Source: JBCDGZ01 sp038750655 (GTDB taxonomy: Bacteria > Bacteroidota > Bacteroidia > Chitinophagales > Saprospiraceae). Taken from it: a stretch of 63,244 bases of DNA. The notes beneath the pieces were generated by a model that saw only the letters and a list, made by a program, of their open reading frames with translations, searched no databases and was not told the DNA's origin. Within the stretch, counting starts at the first letter, position 1; each line of letters starts with the position of its first letter. The stretch is taken from NCBI GenBank assembly GCA_038750655.1, contig JBCDGZ010000023.1, positions 1 through 63,244 of the forward strand, written 5' to 3'. Positions 32,992-40,382 of this stretch are shown piece after piece. A program made the position numbers and the translations under genes.

Positions 32992-34395
32992 ATGAACATG
33001 AAATACCTCTTTTCACTTCTGCTGCTCCTGGGCAGTGCTACCATTCTGACTGCTCAAGATAACTATGAATGGGCTTTCGACTGTCAGTTCGATCGTTGCT
33101 ACGACTTCTACGATAGCCGCGCCATTATCGTCAAGGGCCGCAAAAAGGGCTTTATTGACCTCAAAGGGCAGCTTCGGGTCCCTCCTCGTTTTAATATTAT
33201 CGATGCCTACTCGCAGGAGTTGGCCTCGGCGGGCTTTATCGACTTTGAAAAAATGGAGTCTCACAGTGGATATATTGACAAAAACGGGAAATTTAAGATC
33301 GATGTCCAGTTTGAGATCACCAGCCCTTTTCAAGAGGATCGGGCCTGTGTTCAGCTCAATGAACGCTGGGGGTATATTGATCTTCAGGGGAAGTTTATCG
33401 TTCCGGCCCGTTATGAGTCGGCGCATACCTACTCGGAAGGACTAGCGGGAGTTAAAGAAAACAATCAATGGGGGTATCTGGATAAGCAGGGCCGGGTGGC
33501 CATTCCGCTGCGTTTTGATATGGCGCTGCGCTTTGTCGAAGGCTTGAGTGGGGTGAAGTACAAGGGTAAGTGGGGCTATATCGATAAAACCGGACAATTC
33601 GCTATTCAGCCGCAGTACAGCTACGCTAGTAATTTCTTCGAGGGGCTGGCCCGCGTAGAGCTGGACGGCAAATGGGGCTTGATCGACCATCAGGGACGCT
33701 TTGTCATCGAGCCTCAATACCAGATGTTGCACCATTTCCACGAGGGGCGTGCCCGCGCCAAGCTGAACGGCAAATGGGGCTACATCGACCTTTCTGGGGA
33801 ATTTGTTATCCCTCCGGAGTACGACGAAGCCTATGATTTTGCTGAAAAACTGGCCCGCATCAAAAAGGGTGGCCAATGGGGCTTTATCAACGCCGCCGGA
33901 GAGTTGGAAATCGGACTACTCTTCAGCAGTGCCTACGACTTCCACCAGGGCCTCGCACGGGTGATCAAAGATGGCCAAAAGGGCTATATTCGCTACAAAG
34001 AGCCGCTGGTCAATGACATGAATGCCAGCCAGAAGCAGGCGGCGCCAGAATTGCTCACCTCCCGGGAAGTCAAACGCGGCCAACACCTCAAGGTCAACAG
34101 TAACCAGATCATCGTACGGGTCTACGACCACAAAAAAATCGACGGCGACATCATTTCCCTCAACCATAATGGCGAATGGATACTCTTCCGCCACGAGCTG
34201 ACCGGCAAGCCCTACGAGTTCCAAGTCAAGCTGGAAAAGGGCTCCGATAAGAACTATCTAATGCTTTTTGCCAACAACATCGGCCGGGAACCGCCCAACA
34301 CCGCTGCACTCTGGATTTCGGATGGTGTCGAAGAACAGAAGGTCATTCTCAATTCTGATATGGACAGCTGCGACATCATTTATTTTGATTATTAG
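32992..34395 (+). CDS. Secreted WG-repeat protein
   Basis: 467 aa. Signal peptide MNMKYLFSLLLLLGSATILTA; a second ATG at 32998 is equally good. About 40-345 contains eight or nine WG repeats of about 34 aa with the consensus WGYIDxxGxFxIPxxYxxAxxFxEGLAxV. The C-terminal about 120 residues form a different beta-rich domain (QHLKVNSNQIIVRVYDHKKIDGDIISLNHNGEWIL). In other genomes WG repeats are binding modules of unknown ligand. It is 59 bases after the EEP lipoprotein gene on the same strand; co-transcription is plausible. Confidence 0.88.
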   Translation: MNMKYLFSLLLLLGSATILTAQDNYEWAFDCQFDRCYDFYDSRAIIVKGRKKGFIDLKGQLRVPPRFNIIDAYSQELASAGFIDFEKMESHSGYIDKNGKFKIDVQFEITSPFQEDRACVQLNERWGYIDLQGKFIVPARYESAHTYSEGLAGVKENNQWGYLDKQGRVAIPLRFDMALRFVEGLSGVKYKGKWGYIDKTGQFAIQPQYSYASNFFEGLARVELDGKWGLIDHQGRFVIEPQYQMLHHFHEGRARAKLNGKWGYIDLSGEFVIPPEYDEAYDFAEKLARIKKGGQWGFINAAGELEIGLLFSSAYDFHQGLARVIKDGQKGYIRYKEPLVNDMNASQKQAAPELLTSREVKRGQHLKVNSNQIIVRVYDHKKIDGDIISLNHNGEWILFRHELTGKPYEFQVKLEKGSDKNYLMLFANNIGREPPNTAALWISDGVEEQKVILNSDMDSCDIIYFDY

Positions 34396-34425
34396 AGAGC
34401 ATACGCTTTCCGATAGTTAAGGTAG

Positions 34426-34752
34426 TTAAGGATGTAGAGTCAGGCCCCCCGGCTCCAGCCTTATTCCGTAGGCCACGCTCCCCACAGGAATGAAGCCCAA
34501 ATACCGTTTGCTCACCTTTCGCTTTTCAATCTTGAGTTGATCGGTGATAAAAAGTTGGTGAAAGAGCAACCTAAAGGCATCCTGGGTAAAACTCGTCCAG
34601 TGATCCGCTTCTAATACTTCGAAAGAGCTGAAATTCAGGTCCGGCTTAGCAGCCAGAAAGCGTATCCCAGAGTTAGGCGTCAGGGTATACTCTTGGAGGT
34701 CATTGGGTATAATGGAGCGACCGGTGATTTTACGGAAGTAAGGAAGCCCCAT
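34426..34752 (-). CDS. Small hypothetical protein
   Basis: 108 aa, no signal peptide or membrane segment. It reads as a normal soluble alpha/beta protein (LNFSSFEVLEADHWTSFTQDAFRLLFHQLFITDQL) with a C-terminal GSVAYGIRLEPGG. I do not recognise a family. It stands alone between the WG gene and the repeat cluster at 34812. Amino-acid composition looks like a real gene, but independent support is lacking. Confidence 0.55.
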   Translation of the reverse strand: MGLPYFRKITGRSIIPNDLQEYTLTPNSGIRFLAAKPDLNFSSFEVLEADHWTSFTQDAFRLLFHQLFITDQLKIEKRKVSKRYLGFIPVGSVAYGIRLEPGGLTLHP

Positions 34753-34811
34753 GATGAGAGGTGTTGTTTACCAAAGGTATACAGGACAAAAGGTATTAAG
34801 TTATAGAGAAG

Positions 34812-34897
34812 TCGCCGTGTCTCCTGCCAAGGGACACAGCGATTATTCCCCCTTTTTGTAGTATGGTCAGCGTCCTCTGCGAGAGACTAAAACCATA
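34812..34897. repeat. Dispersed palindromic repeat, site 3 (two units)
   Basis: Unit one at 34812-34841: TCGC-C-GTGTCTCC ... GGGACAC-A-GCGA, a near-perfect 30-base palindrome. Unit two at 34862-34897: TATGGT ... GTCCTCTGCGAGAGAC ... ACCATA. Unit two overlaps the stop codon (34887-34889) of the hydrolase gene. Related units are at 5354-5387 and 24160-24280. Confidence 0.7.
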
Positions 34898-35678
34898 AAA
34901 AGTCCTCTATCTCCTCCATATACTCAGGTAACCCTAAACTAACCGCCGCTCGCAAATGCTCACCGTTATGCGGTAGCACCCGGCGCTCCGGGCGGCCCTC
35001 TGCAACGGCCATACTAGCCGACAAAGGCGTCACCTCGTCGCCAGTACCCGCCACCAGTAACATCGGAATAGACATCCCCCGCAGTAACTTTGGGGCCTCC
35101 TCCGCCCCCTCCGGAAGTACCAGCGCCGTCCCCTTAAGCTCTTCAATACGTGCTACACAAGCCAATGGTGATTCGATCAGTCCCTCCGCAATCAGGGCAT
35201 CAAAAGGCGCTTGCTCATAAGCTAAGGTTGCCATCAATGTGCCCATCGAAAAGGCCCAGACCGCAATGCGATCCTTCGGGCGGCGGGCCTTGACCCAGAG
35301 GAGGGCAGTGGCCAGATCGATAGCATACTCCTGGTGGTAGAGAGCCTGAGGATCGTGGGTGAAATCCGTGCTGTGGCCGAAACCTCGATAGTCGAAGAGG
35401 AGGACACGGTAGCCGCGTCGTAGTAGGCTGCTGGCGTAAGCTAGGCTGTAGCTCATATTGCCAGCATCACCGTAGGCCAGGACAAAGGTGACGGAGCTGG
35501 TGTCTTCGTAAGGGTGCAGCCACCAGGCCTCTAACTCATAAGCATCCAAAGTCGTAAGCCGATGCGCTTCGTAAGCCATACCGGCCTGGTCCGGGGTCAT
35601 GGTATATTCGCGAACAGGATTAATGCCCACGCAGAGCAGCGGGAGAAAGAGCAGAAAGGAGAATAGCGTTATTTTCAT
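34887..35678 (-). CDS. Secreted alpha/beta hydrolase
   Basis: 263 aa. Signal peptide MKITLFSFLLFLPLLCVG. Alpha/beta-hydrolase signature: VLLFDYRGFGHS (oxyanion strand), nucleophile Ser in VWAFSMGTLMA, acid Asp in VAGTGDEVTPL, and His in HNGEHLRA. This matches the serine-aminopeptidase/lysophospholipase-like S33 subgroup. The enzyme hydrolyses ester or amide bonds in the periplasm; the substrate is not evident. The last codons lie inside a copy of the dispersed palindrome. Confidence 0.87.
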   Translation of the reverse strand: MKITLFSFLLFLPLLCVGINPVREYTMTPDQAGMAYEAHRLTTLDAYELEAWWLHPYEDTSSVTFVLAYGDAGNMSYSLAYASSLLRRGYRVLLFDYRGFGHSTDFTHDPQALYHQEYAIDLATALLWVKARRPKDRIAVWAFSMGTLMATLAYEQAPFDALIAEGLIESPLACVARIEELKGTALVLPEGAEEAPKLLRGMSIPMLLVAGTGDEVTPLSASMAVAEGRPERRVLPHNGEHLRAAVSLGLPEYMEEIEDFLWF

Positions 35679-35782
35679 CTTTATCTCCTACTACCCCGCT
35701 TCTTGTCTCTAGGATCAATTGCAAAGCATAAATTTTTAGAAAAATTCCTGTCTCCTCTTGCGAAAACCCTTTATTCCATTTA

Positions 35783-35799
35783 ACTTTGAAATTCAAAGT
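35783..35799. promoter_or_regulatory. Palindrome upstream of the 35812 gene (operator candidate)
   Basis: Perfect palindrome ACTTTGAAATTCAAAGT, 13 bases before the ATG at 35812. It overlaps TAACTTTG (35781-35788), which fits the TAnnTTTG -7 box, with TTG at 35758-35760 at a fitting -33 distance. Nearly the same sequence stands upstream of the gene at 36884. Confidence 0.65.
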
Positions 35800-35811
35800 A
35801 CTTTTACAGCA

Positions 35812-36471
35812 ATGGTAAAACCTATGGATCAGCGCAAGCAGCATTTGGAAACCCTCAGTGAAATTCGATCACTGATGGAGCGTTCCTCTCGTTTTATTTC
35901 TCTCAGTGGTCTCTCCGGCGTTGCCGCCGGCGTTTTCGCCCTCATCGGCGCGGCAATGGTGTACGTCTACCTTGGCATCAGCCCCTTTGACCAAAAGCAC
36001 CTGTACTACACGACCCTGCACTCAGCCGATCGCTGGGGACTGGATTATCGCAGTTTCTTCTTGCTAGATGCAGGGCTGGTGTTGATTAGTGCTTTAGGGG
36101 CAGGCATTCTGTTTACTACTCGCAAAGCGCGGAAAAAAGGGCAGAAAATCTGGGATAAAACCTCGCAGCGACTGTTGATCAACCTGCTCATCCCACTAGC
36201 GGTCGGAGGCCTTTACTGCCTCTTACTGATCAAACACGGCGCCTTGGCGCTGGTGGCTCCCTCCACCCTACTCTTCTACGGACTGGCGCTGGTCAATGCC
36301 AGCAAATATACTTTGACCGACATTCGTTATTTAGGGTTCTCAGAAATCGCACTGGGGCTGATCGCTACCTACTATGTAGGCTATGGCCTGGAATTTTGGG
36401 CCATCGGCTTTGGGTTGATGCATATTTTCTATGGCACTTGGATGTATTTTAAATACGAGGCGGAGAGCTAA
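35812..36471 (+). CDS. Conserved membrane protein, predicted target of the 36530 regulator
   Basis: 219 aa from the ATG at 35812 (MVKPMDQRKQHLETLSEI); an alternative is at 35824. An N-terminal amphipathic part (EIRSLMERSSRFISLSG) is followed by five membrane segments, among them GVAAGVFALIGAAMVYVYL, LDAGLVLISALGAGILF, LLINLLIPLAVGGLYCLLL, and paired C-terminal ones ending FGLMHIFYGTWMYFKYE. I recognise this as a type that is commonly next to a small winged-helix regulator in Bacteroidota; its activity is unknown. The upstream palindrome suggests control by that regulator. Confidence 0.75.
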   Translation: MVKPMDQRKQHLETLSEIRSLMERSSRFISLSGLSGVAAGVFALIGAAMVYVYLGISPFDQKHLYYTTLHSADRWGLDYRSFFLLDAGLVLISALGAGILFTTRKARKKGQKIWDKTSQRLLINLLIPLAVGGLYCLLLIKHGALALVAPSTLLFYGLALVNASKYTLTDIRYLGFSEIALGLIATYYVGYGLEFWAIGFGLMHIFYGTWMYFKYEAES

Positions 36472-36529
36472 AATTAGCGCATGATTTGTATTTTGCGGCA
36501 CAAGCGACGCGGAAGATTGGCTATTTCTT

Positions 36530-36829
36530 ATGAAAAAAATCATACACCAACTCAATAAGACCTTCGACAACCGAATACGGCTGGGCATCATGTCCATCCT
36601 GCTGGTTAATGAGTGGGTGGAGTTTAAAACGATTAAAGAAATGCTAGAACTGACTGATGGCAATTTGGCCAGCCATATTGCTGCTCTGGAAAAAAAGGAA
36701 TTTATTGAGGTGAGGAAGCAATTTGTGGGCAGAAAACCGCAAACCAGCTACAAAGCGACGGAGCCGGGCCGCAAGGCCTTCAATGATCATCTGGATGCTT
36801 TGGAGCAACTGCTGAAAAACCGCGAATGA
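36530..36829 (+). CDS. Small winged-helix transcriptional regulator
   Basis: 99 aa, essentially one winged-helix domain: LNKTFDNRIRLGIMSILLVNEWVEFKTIKEMLELTDGNLASHIAALEKKEFIEVRK...GRKPQTSYKATEPGRKAF. This matches the PadR/MarR-like HTH_34 type (PF13601), which binds DNA as a dimer. It lies between two genes that carry the same ACTTTGAA/TTCAAAGT palindrome before their starts (35783 and 36857), so those are the natural operator candidates. No ligand-binding domain is present. Confidence 0.9.
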   Translation: MKKIIHQLNKTFDNRIRLGIMSILLVNEWVEFKTIKEMLELTDGNLASHIAALEKKEFIEVRKQFVGRKPQTSYKATEPGRKAFNDHLDALEQLLKNRE

Positions 36830-36856
36830 TATAAAGCTATATTTTTTTGTCCTTTA

Positions 36857-36873
36857 ACTTTGAAAATCAAAGT
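36857..36873. promoter_or_regulatory. Palindrome upstream of the Coq4-like gene (operator candidate)
   Basis: ACTTTGAAAATCAAAGT, one base off the palindrome at 35783, and 11 bases before the ATG at 36884. Flanks are also shared (TTTA before, ACTTTT after). Confidence 0.65.
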
Positions 36874-36883
36874 ACTTTTTATT

Positions 36884-37408
36884 ATGAAAAATAAAACAAT
36901 GATCTCTGCCCTGCAAGCACTGCGTGAGCGCATTTTGATTGGCCTGGTGGAGTGGACCAAGCCCTGGTATGCGCGCTGGTTCAAGAAAGGGCGGGAGGCC
37001 TGGCCGCATACGGTGCAGAGCCTGAAGCAATTTCCTCGGCACAGCCTGGGGCGTGACTTGGGGGATTTCCTCGAAAAAGAGGGCTTAGATATGATGCCCA
37101 AGCTAGAGGACCATGATGTAATGCACGTGTTGATGCACTATAAAACAACGGTAGTAGATGAGGCGAAGATGCAGTTTTTTCTGTTGGGCAACCACAAAAA
37201 GTCGCTCTATGCCCTCTTCACCGCTTTCGTCGCCATTCTACTGATTCCAGAGCATTTATACAGCTTTTGGGTAGAATTTCGCAAGGGCCGTCGCTGCGCT
37301 CGGGTCTCCCAGTGGGATTTCCGCTACTTGCTCCGCGAGCCGACCCGAATGCTGCGCCGACAGCTCTACCGACAAGATATGGGAGAGGAGGCTCCCTTTG
37401 TATTTTGA
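36884..37408 (+). CDS. Coq4-like protein
   Basis: 174 aa from the ATG at 36884; an in-frame start at 36860 would overlap the palindrome. Residues 75-93 read LEDHDVMH...VDE: H77-D78-x-x-H81 followed after 11 residues by E93, the Coq4 zinc-type motif HDxxHx(11)E. Around it are LGRDLGDFLEKEGLDMMPK and AKMQFFLLGNHKKSLY, also Coq4-like. In eukaryotes COQ4 takes part in ubiquinone ring modification; in menaquinone-using Bacteroidota the role is unknown. A hydrophobic stretch (LYALFTAFVAILLIPEHLY) may associate with the membrane. A strong terminator follows at 37420. Confidence 0.78.
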   Translation: MKNKTMISALQALRERILIGLVEWTKPWYARWFKKGREAWPHTVQSLKQFPRHSLGRDLGDFLEKEGLDMMPKLEDHDVMHVLMHYKTTVVDEAKMQFFLLGNHKKSLYALFTAFVAILLIPEHLYSFWVEFRKGRRCARVSQWDFRYLLREPTRMLRRQLYRQDMGEEAPFVF

Positions 37409-37419
37409 CCCAGTCTTGC

Positions 37420-37449
37420 AGCTGCCGGGCTTCCTCCCGGCAGCTTTTT
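37420..37449 (+). terminator. Terminator after the Coq4-like gene
   Basis: Perfect 10-bp stem AGCTGCCGGG-CTTCCT-CCCGGCAGCT followed by TTTT. Confidence 0.92.
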
Positions 37450-37483
37450 CCATCATTTTCCAAGCCTAAATTTTTATACTATC

Positions 37484-38218
37484 ATGCCTTTCCAATCCCT
37501 TTTCACCGACCACAAACAATACCGTCTATTCCTCTGGATCGGAGCCTCTACCCTCTTCAACCTCCTACTGCTCGCAGGCCGATTGTACCATTTGGAGATC
37601 AATCCTTTTACCTTGTATTGGAGTGGAGATTATCTCCAACTACGGGGCGAGGCCACCCTTCTTTTTCTGGTCTGGAACCTCTTCCTGGCCTGGATTCCCT
37701 ACCTCATCACCCTACGGCTACACCGCCTCGATCAACGCTACAATTCCCGAATCCTCACCGGCCTCCTGCTGATGACCTGGCTCTGCTTTCTGCCTAATGC
37801 CCCCTACATTCTCACCGACCTCATTCACCTCCGAGCTCGGCCAGGCATCCCCGTCTGGTATGACCTGATGGTCATTCTGTCCTTCGCCTGGACCGGATTG
37901 ATGCTGGGCTACCTCTCGCTCAACGAAGTCCAGCACTTCATGCAACAGCGCATTAGCCGGGGCCTGAGCTGGCTACTGACTGTCGGCATCATCGCCCTCA
38001 GCGGTTTTGGTATCTTTCTGGGGCGCTTCCTCCGTTGGAATTCCTGGGATGTACTGACCAACCCTTTCCAACTTTTTGAAGAAATTATCAGTGTACTTTT
38101 CAACCCTGCTCCTTACGCACATCCGCTAGGTATTTCGGCGCTCATCACCCTTTTTCTGCTCTTGGGTTACCTGCCCTTTAGCACCATGATGAGTCGTACG
38201 GAGGAAAAAATATTTTGA
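37484..38218 (+). CDS. DUF1361 membrane protein
   Basis: 244 aa with seven likely membrane segments. The diagnostic block is CFLPNAPYILTDLIHLRARPG, followed by VWYDLMVILSFAWTGLMLGYLSL and GIFLGRFLRWNSWDVLTNP, which I recognise as DUF1361. No function is established for the family. It starts 35 bases beyond the terminator and has its own transcription unit, ending before the lipoprotein genes. Confidence 0.9.
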   Translation: MPFQSLFTDHKQYRLFLWIGASTLFNLLLLAGRLYHLEINPFTLYWSGDYLQLRGEATLLFLVWNLFLAWIPYLITLRLHRLDQRYNSRILTGLLLMTWLCFLPNAPYILTDLIHLRARPGIPVWYDLMVILSFAWTGLMLGYLSLNEVQHFMQQRISRGLSWLLTVGIIALSGFGIFLGRFLRWNSWDVLTNPFQLFEEIISVLFNPAPYAHPLGISALITLFLLLGYLPFSTMMSRTEEKIF

Positions 38219-38349
38219 GGCCATGCAGCAAAAAGCACCTTACTCCGATTTATAGGTCACAGCACAAAATAATCAGATCTGAATAGAAGTGCCCCCCATT
38301 ACTTCATCTTGTCGCAGGATCATCCTTGCGATTAAAAAGTACAGTTTCC

Positions 38350-40143
38350 ATGAAAAAGACTGGATTATTTAGCTTACTTCTTTTATTAATTTTCTCCGCT
38401 TGCCGCAAGGACATTGACGACGTTCAAACTTCTACGAATAGCCCGCAAACACCGATTCTGAGCAACTGGGTTCCAGAACAGTCAATGGTAAAATCTTCCC
38501 TGACCGGGATGGTCCTTGACGAAGAACAGAGGCCGCTAACGGGTGTTCGTGTGGAGTTCAACGAATGGGTCACCAGCACCGATGAGTTCGGCCATTTTTT
38601 CTTCAACGACATGGACATGAACGAATTAGGTGCGGTCGTTAAGGTGGAAAAGGATGGCTACTTCGATGGCAGTCGCCGTTTCTTCCCCATCGCTGGCAAC
38701 AACAATAAGATCAGAATTGAAATGCTGCCCCAGACCTTCGATCAATCCTTTCCGGCTGATCAAGGTGGCCTTATTGAGGTAAACGGAGGAGCCCGTATTG
38801 AATTTGCGGCCAATAGTATTCGTCTGGAAGGAGGTGGTAGTTATCAAGGCGAGGTGCGCGTCGCCGCGCAGTGGCTCGACCCAGCGGCCCGCCGCACCCT
38901 AGATCAAATGCCGGGCAACCTACAGGGCGTCAATACGCTCAACGAAGAAGTCGCACTGGAAACCTTCGGTATGATGGCCGTCGAACTGCAAGGCAGCAAC
39001 GGCGAAGCCCTCAACATTGCCGAAGGCGCCACCGCGACCTTGAGGATGCCCATCCCCGACGACCTTCTCGCTGCAGCCCCTAGTAGCATCCCACTTTGGT
39101 CCTTCCACGAAGGCCACGGCATCTGGGCCCAGGAGTCCAGCGCCGGCCTACAAAATGGCTTCTACGTCGGCGACGTCTCCCACTTTTCTTTCTGGAACTG
39201 CGATGCCCCTTTTCCCGTCGTTAAAGTCTGCTTCCGGCTCGTCGATGAGGATGGTAATCCATTAGTAGATCATTATGTACGTATTCGTAGGCCCGACGGA
39301 AGTAGCCGTGGTGGCTACACCGATGCCAATGGAGAGATCTGCGATAAATTCCCTGCGGATGAAGAACTGGTTCTTGAGGTTTATTCAAACAATTCCTGTG
39401 GCAGTATTCTATTCACCCAAAACATCGGCCCCTTCTCCATGATGACCGACCTGGGAGACATCGTCGTCACCAGCCCTCAAGTCACTACTACCTCTGTGAC
39501 AGGTCAGTTGGTGGACTGTGATGGTAATCCTGTGCTAGACGGACTCCTCATCATCGATTTCAACGAAAATCTATATGGCGATGAAATTTATGAATACCTC
39601 ACGGATGGCAGCTTTGACCTCAACTATTCGGACTGTAATAATAGTGGTATGGAAGTCAAAGTTACTGCTATTAACCTCGATGGTCTGATCACTGCGGACC
39701 CCATTACCATTACCATTGGCCAAGCTAATGATTTGGGCAATATTGAGCTTTGCGATCAACCCACCACCTATGCACTTGAGCTAACGATAGATGGAGAGAC
39801 CGTCATTTATCCAGATGCACAACTCCGAGTATTCCAGGATACCTTCCCCGGAGAGCATATTATCCAGATCAGCAAGTCTACCCCCGCCACCAATGGCTAC
39901 TTCTACATGACCCTGAATGGCCTGGGTGTCGGTGATTACAGCAACGATAATAATGTAAGTATAAGCGAACCCCTGCTAGAATGGCTGATGTATGGTCAAC
40001 TTAGTTCTGTCACCTTAGATACATTTGGTGATGTTGGAGAAGAAGTTGGCGGAGTGTTCAGTGGGACTTTGACCAACCGTTTTGATCAGAATATGGTGGA
40101 TGTCGATGTCAGTGGCTCCTTCCTGCTGATTCGACAACAATGA
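38350..40143 (+). CDS. Carboxypeptidase-regulatory-like lipoprotein, paralogue 1
   Basis: 597 aa from the ATG at 38350, the start of a lipoprotein signal peptide with lipobox FSAC. About 45-125 is a carboxypeptidase-regulatory-like Ig fold (GMVLDEEQRPLTGVRVEF...DEFGHFFFNDMDM). About 130-300 is a second shared domain with LDQMPGNLQGVNTLNEEVALETFGMMAVELQGSNGEALNIAEGATATLRMP and VGDVSHFSFWNCDAPFP. Further repeats (VDEDGNPLVDHYVRIR; GQLVDCDGNPVLDGLL) follow. It is likely an outer-membrane surface lipoprotein. A close paralogue follows at 40383; the first 300 or so residues are much more alike than the rest. Confidence 0.85.
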   Translation: MKKTGLFSLLLLLIFSACRKDIDDVQTSTNSPQTPILSNWVPEQSMVKSSLTGMVLDEEQRPLTGVRVEFNEWVTSTDEFGHFFFNDMDMNELGAVVKVEKDGYFDGSRRFFPIAGNNNKIRIEMLPQTFDQSFPADQGGLIEVNGGARIEFAANSIRLEGGGSYQGEVRVAAQWLDPAARRTLDQMPGNLQGVNTLNEEVALETFGMMAVELQGSNGEALNIAEGATATLRMPIPDDLLAAAPSSIPLWSFHEGHGIWAQESSAGLQNGFYVGDVSHFSFWNCDAPFPVVKVCFRLVDEDGNPLVDHYVRIRRPDGSSRGGYTDANGEICDKFPADEELVLEVYSNNSCGSILFTQNIGPFSMMTDLGDIVVTSPQVTTTSVTGQLVDCDGNPVLDGLLIIDFNENLYGDEIYEYLTDGSFDLNYSDCNNSGMEVKVTAINLDGLITADPITITIGQANDLGNIELCDQPTTYALELTIDGETVIYPDAQLRVFQDTFPGEHIIQISKSTPATNGYFYMTLNGLGVGDYSNDNNVSISEPLLEWLMYGQLSSVTLDTFGDVGEEVGGVFSGTLTNRFDQNMVDVDVSGSFLLIRQQ

Positions 40144-40205
40144 TGTGGTTTTACCGATTCAATGATGATATGATTTAGTACATTTTAATTACTCGATTAT
40201 TTGAT

Positions 40206-40245
40206 GGAGGCAAGCGCCTACTGCTGCACTTGCCTCCCTTTTTTT
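40206..40245 (+). terminator. Terminator after lipoprotein paralogue 1
   Basis: Perfect 9-bp stem GGAGGCAAG / CTTGCCTCC with a 14-nt loop, followed by a run of T. Confidence 0.88.
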
Positions 40246-40382
40246 AAAAAAAATTACTCCCCCATGCAGCGAAACGCTGTTTGCTCCGGTTTACTACACG
40301 AAGCGCAAATACAGATCTGTCATCCTGCGTCTCCTTTAAATAAAAATTAGCAACACAACTTATTGTAATAAATTACGATTCA

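Noticed and set aside
37267..37797. Plus-strand open frame across the terminator at 37420
   Set aside because: It crosses a strong terminator and overlaps the Coq4-like and DUF1361 genes out of frame.
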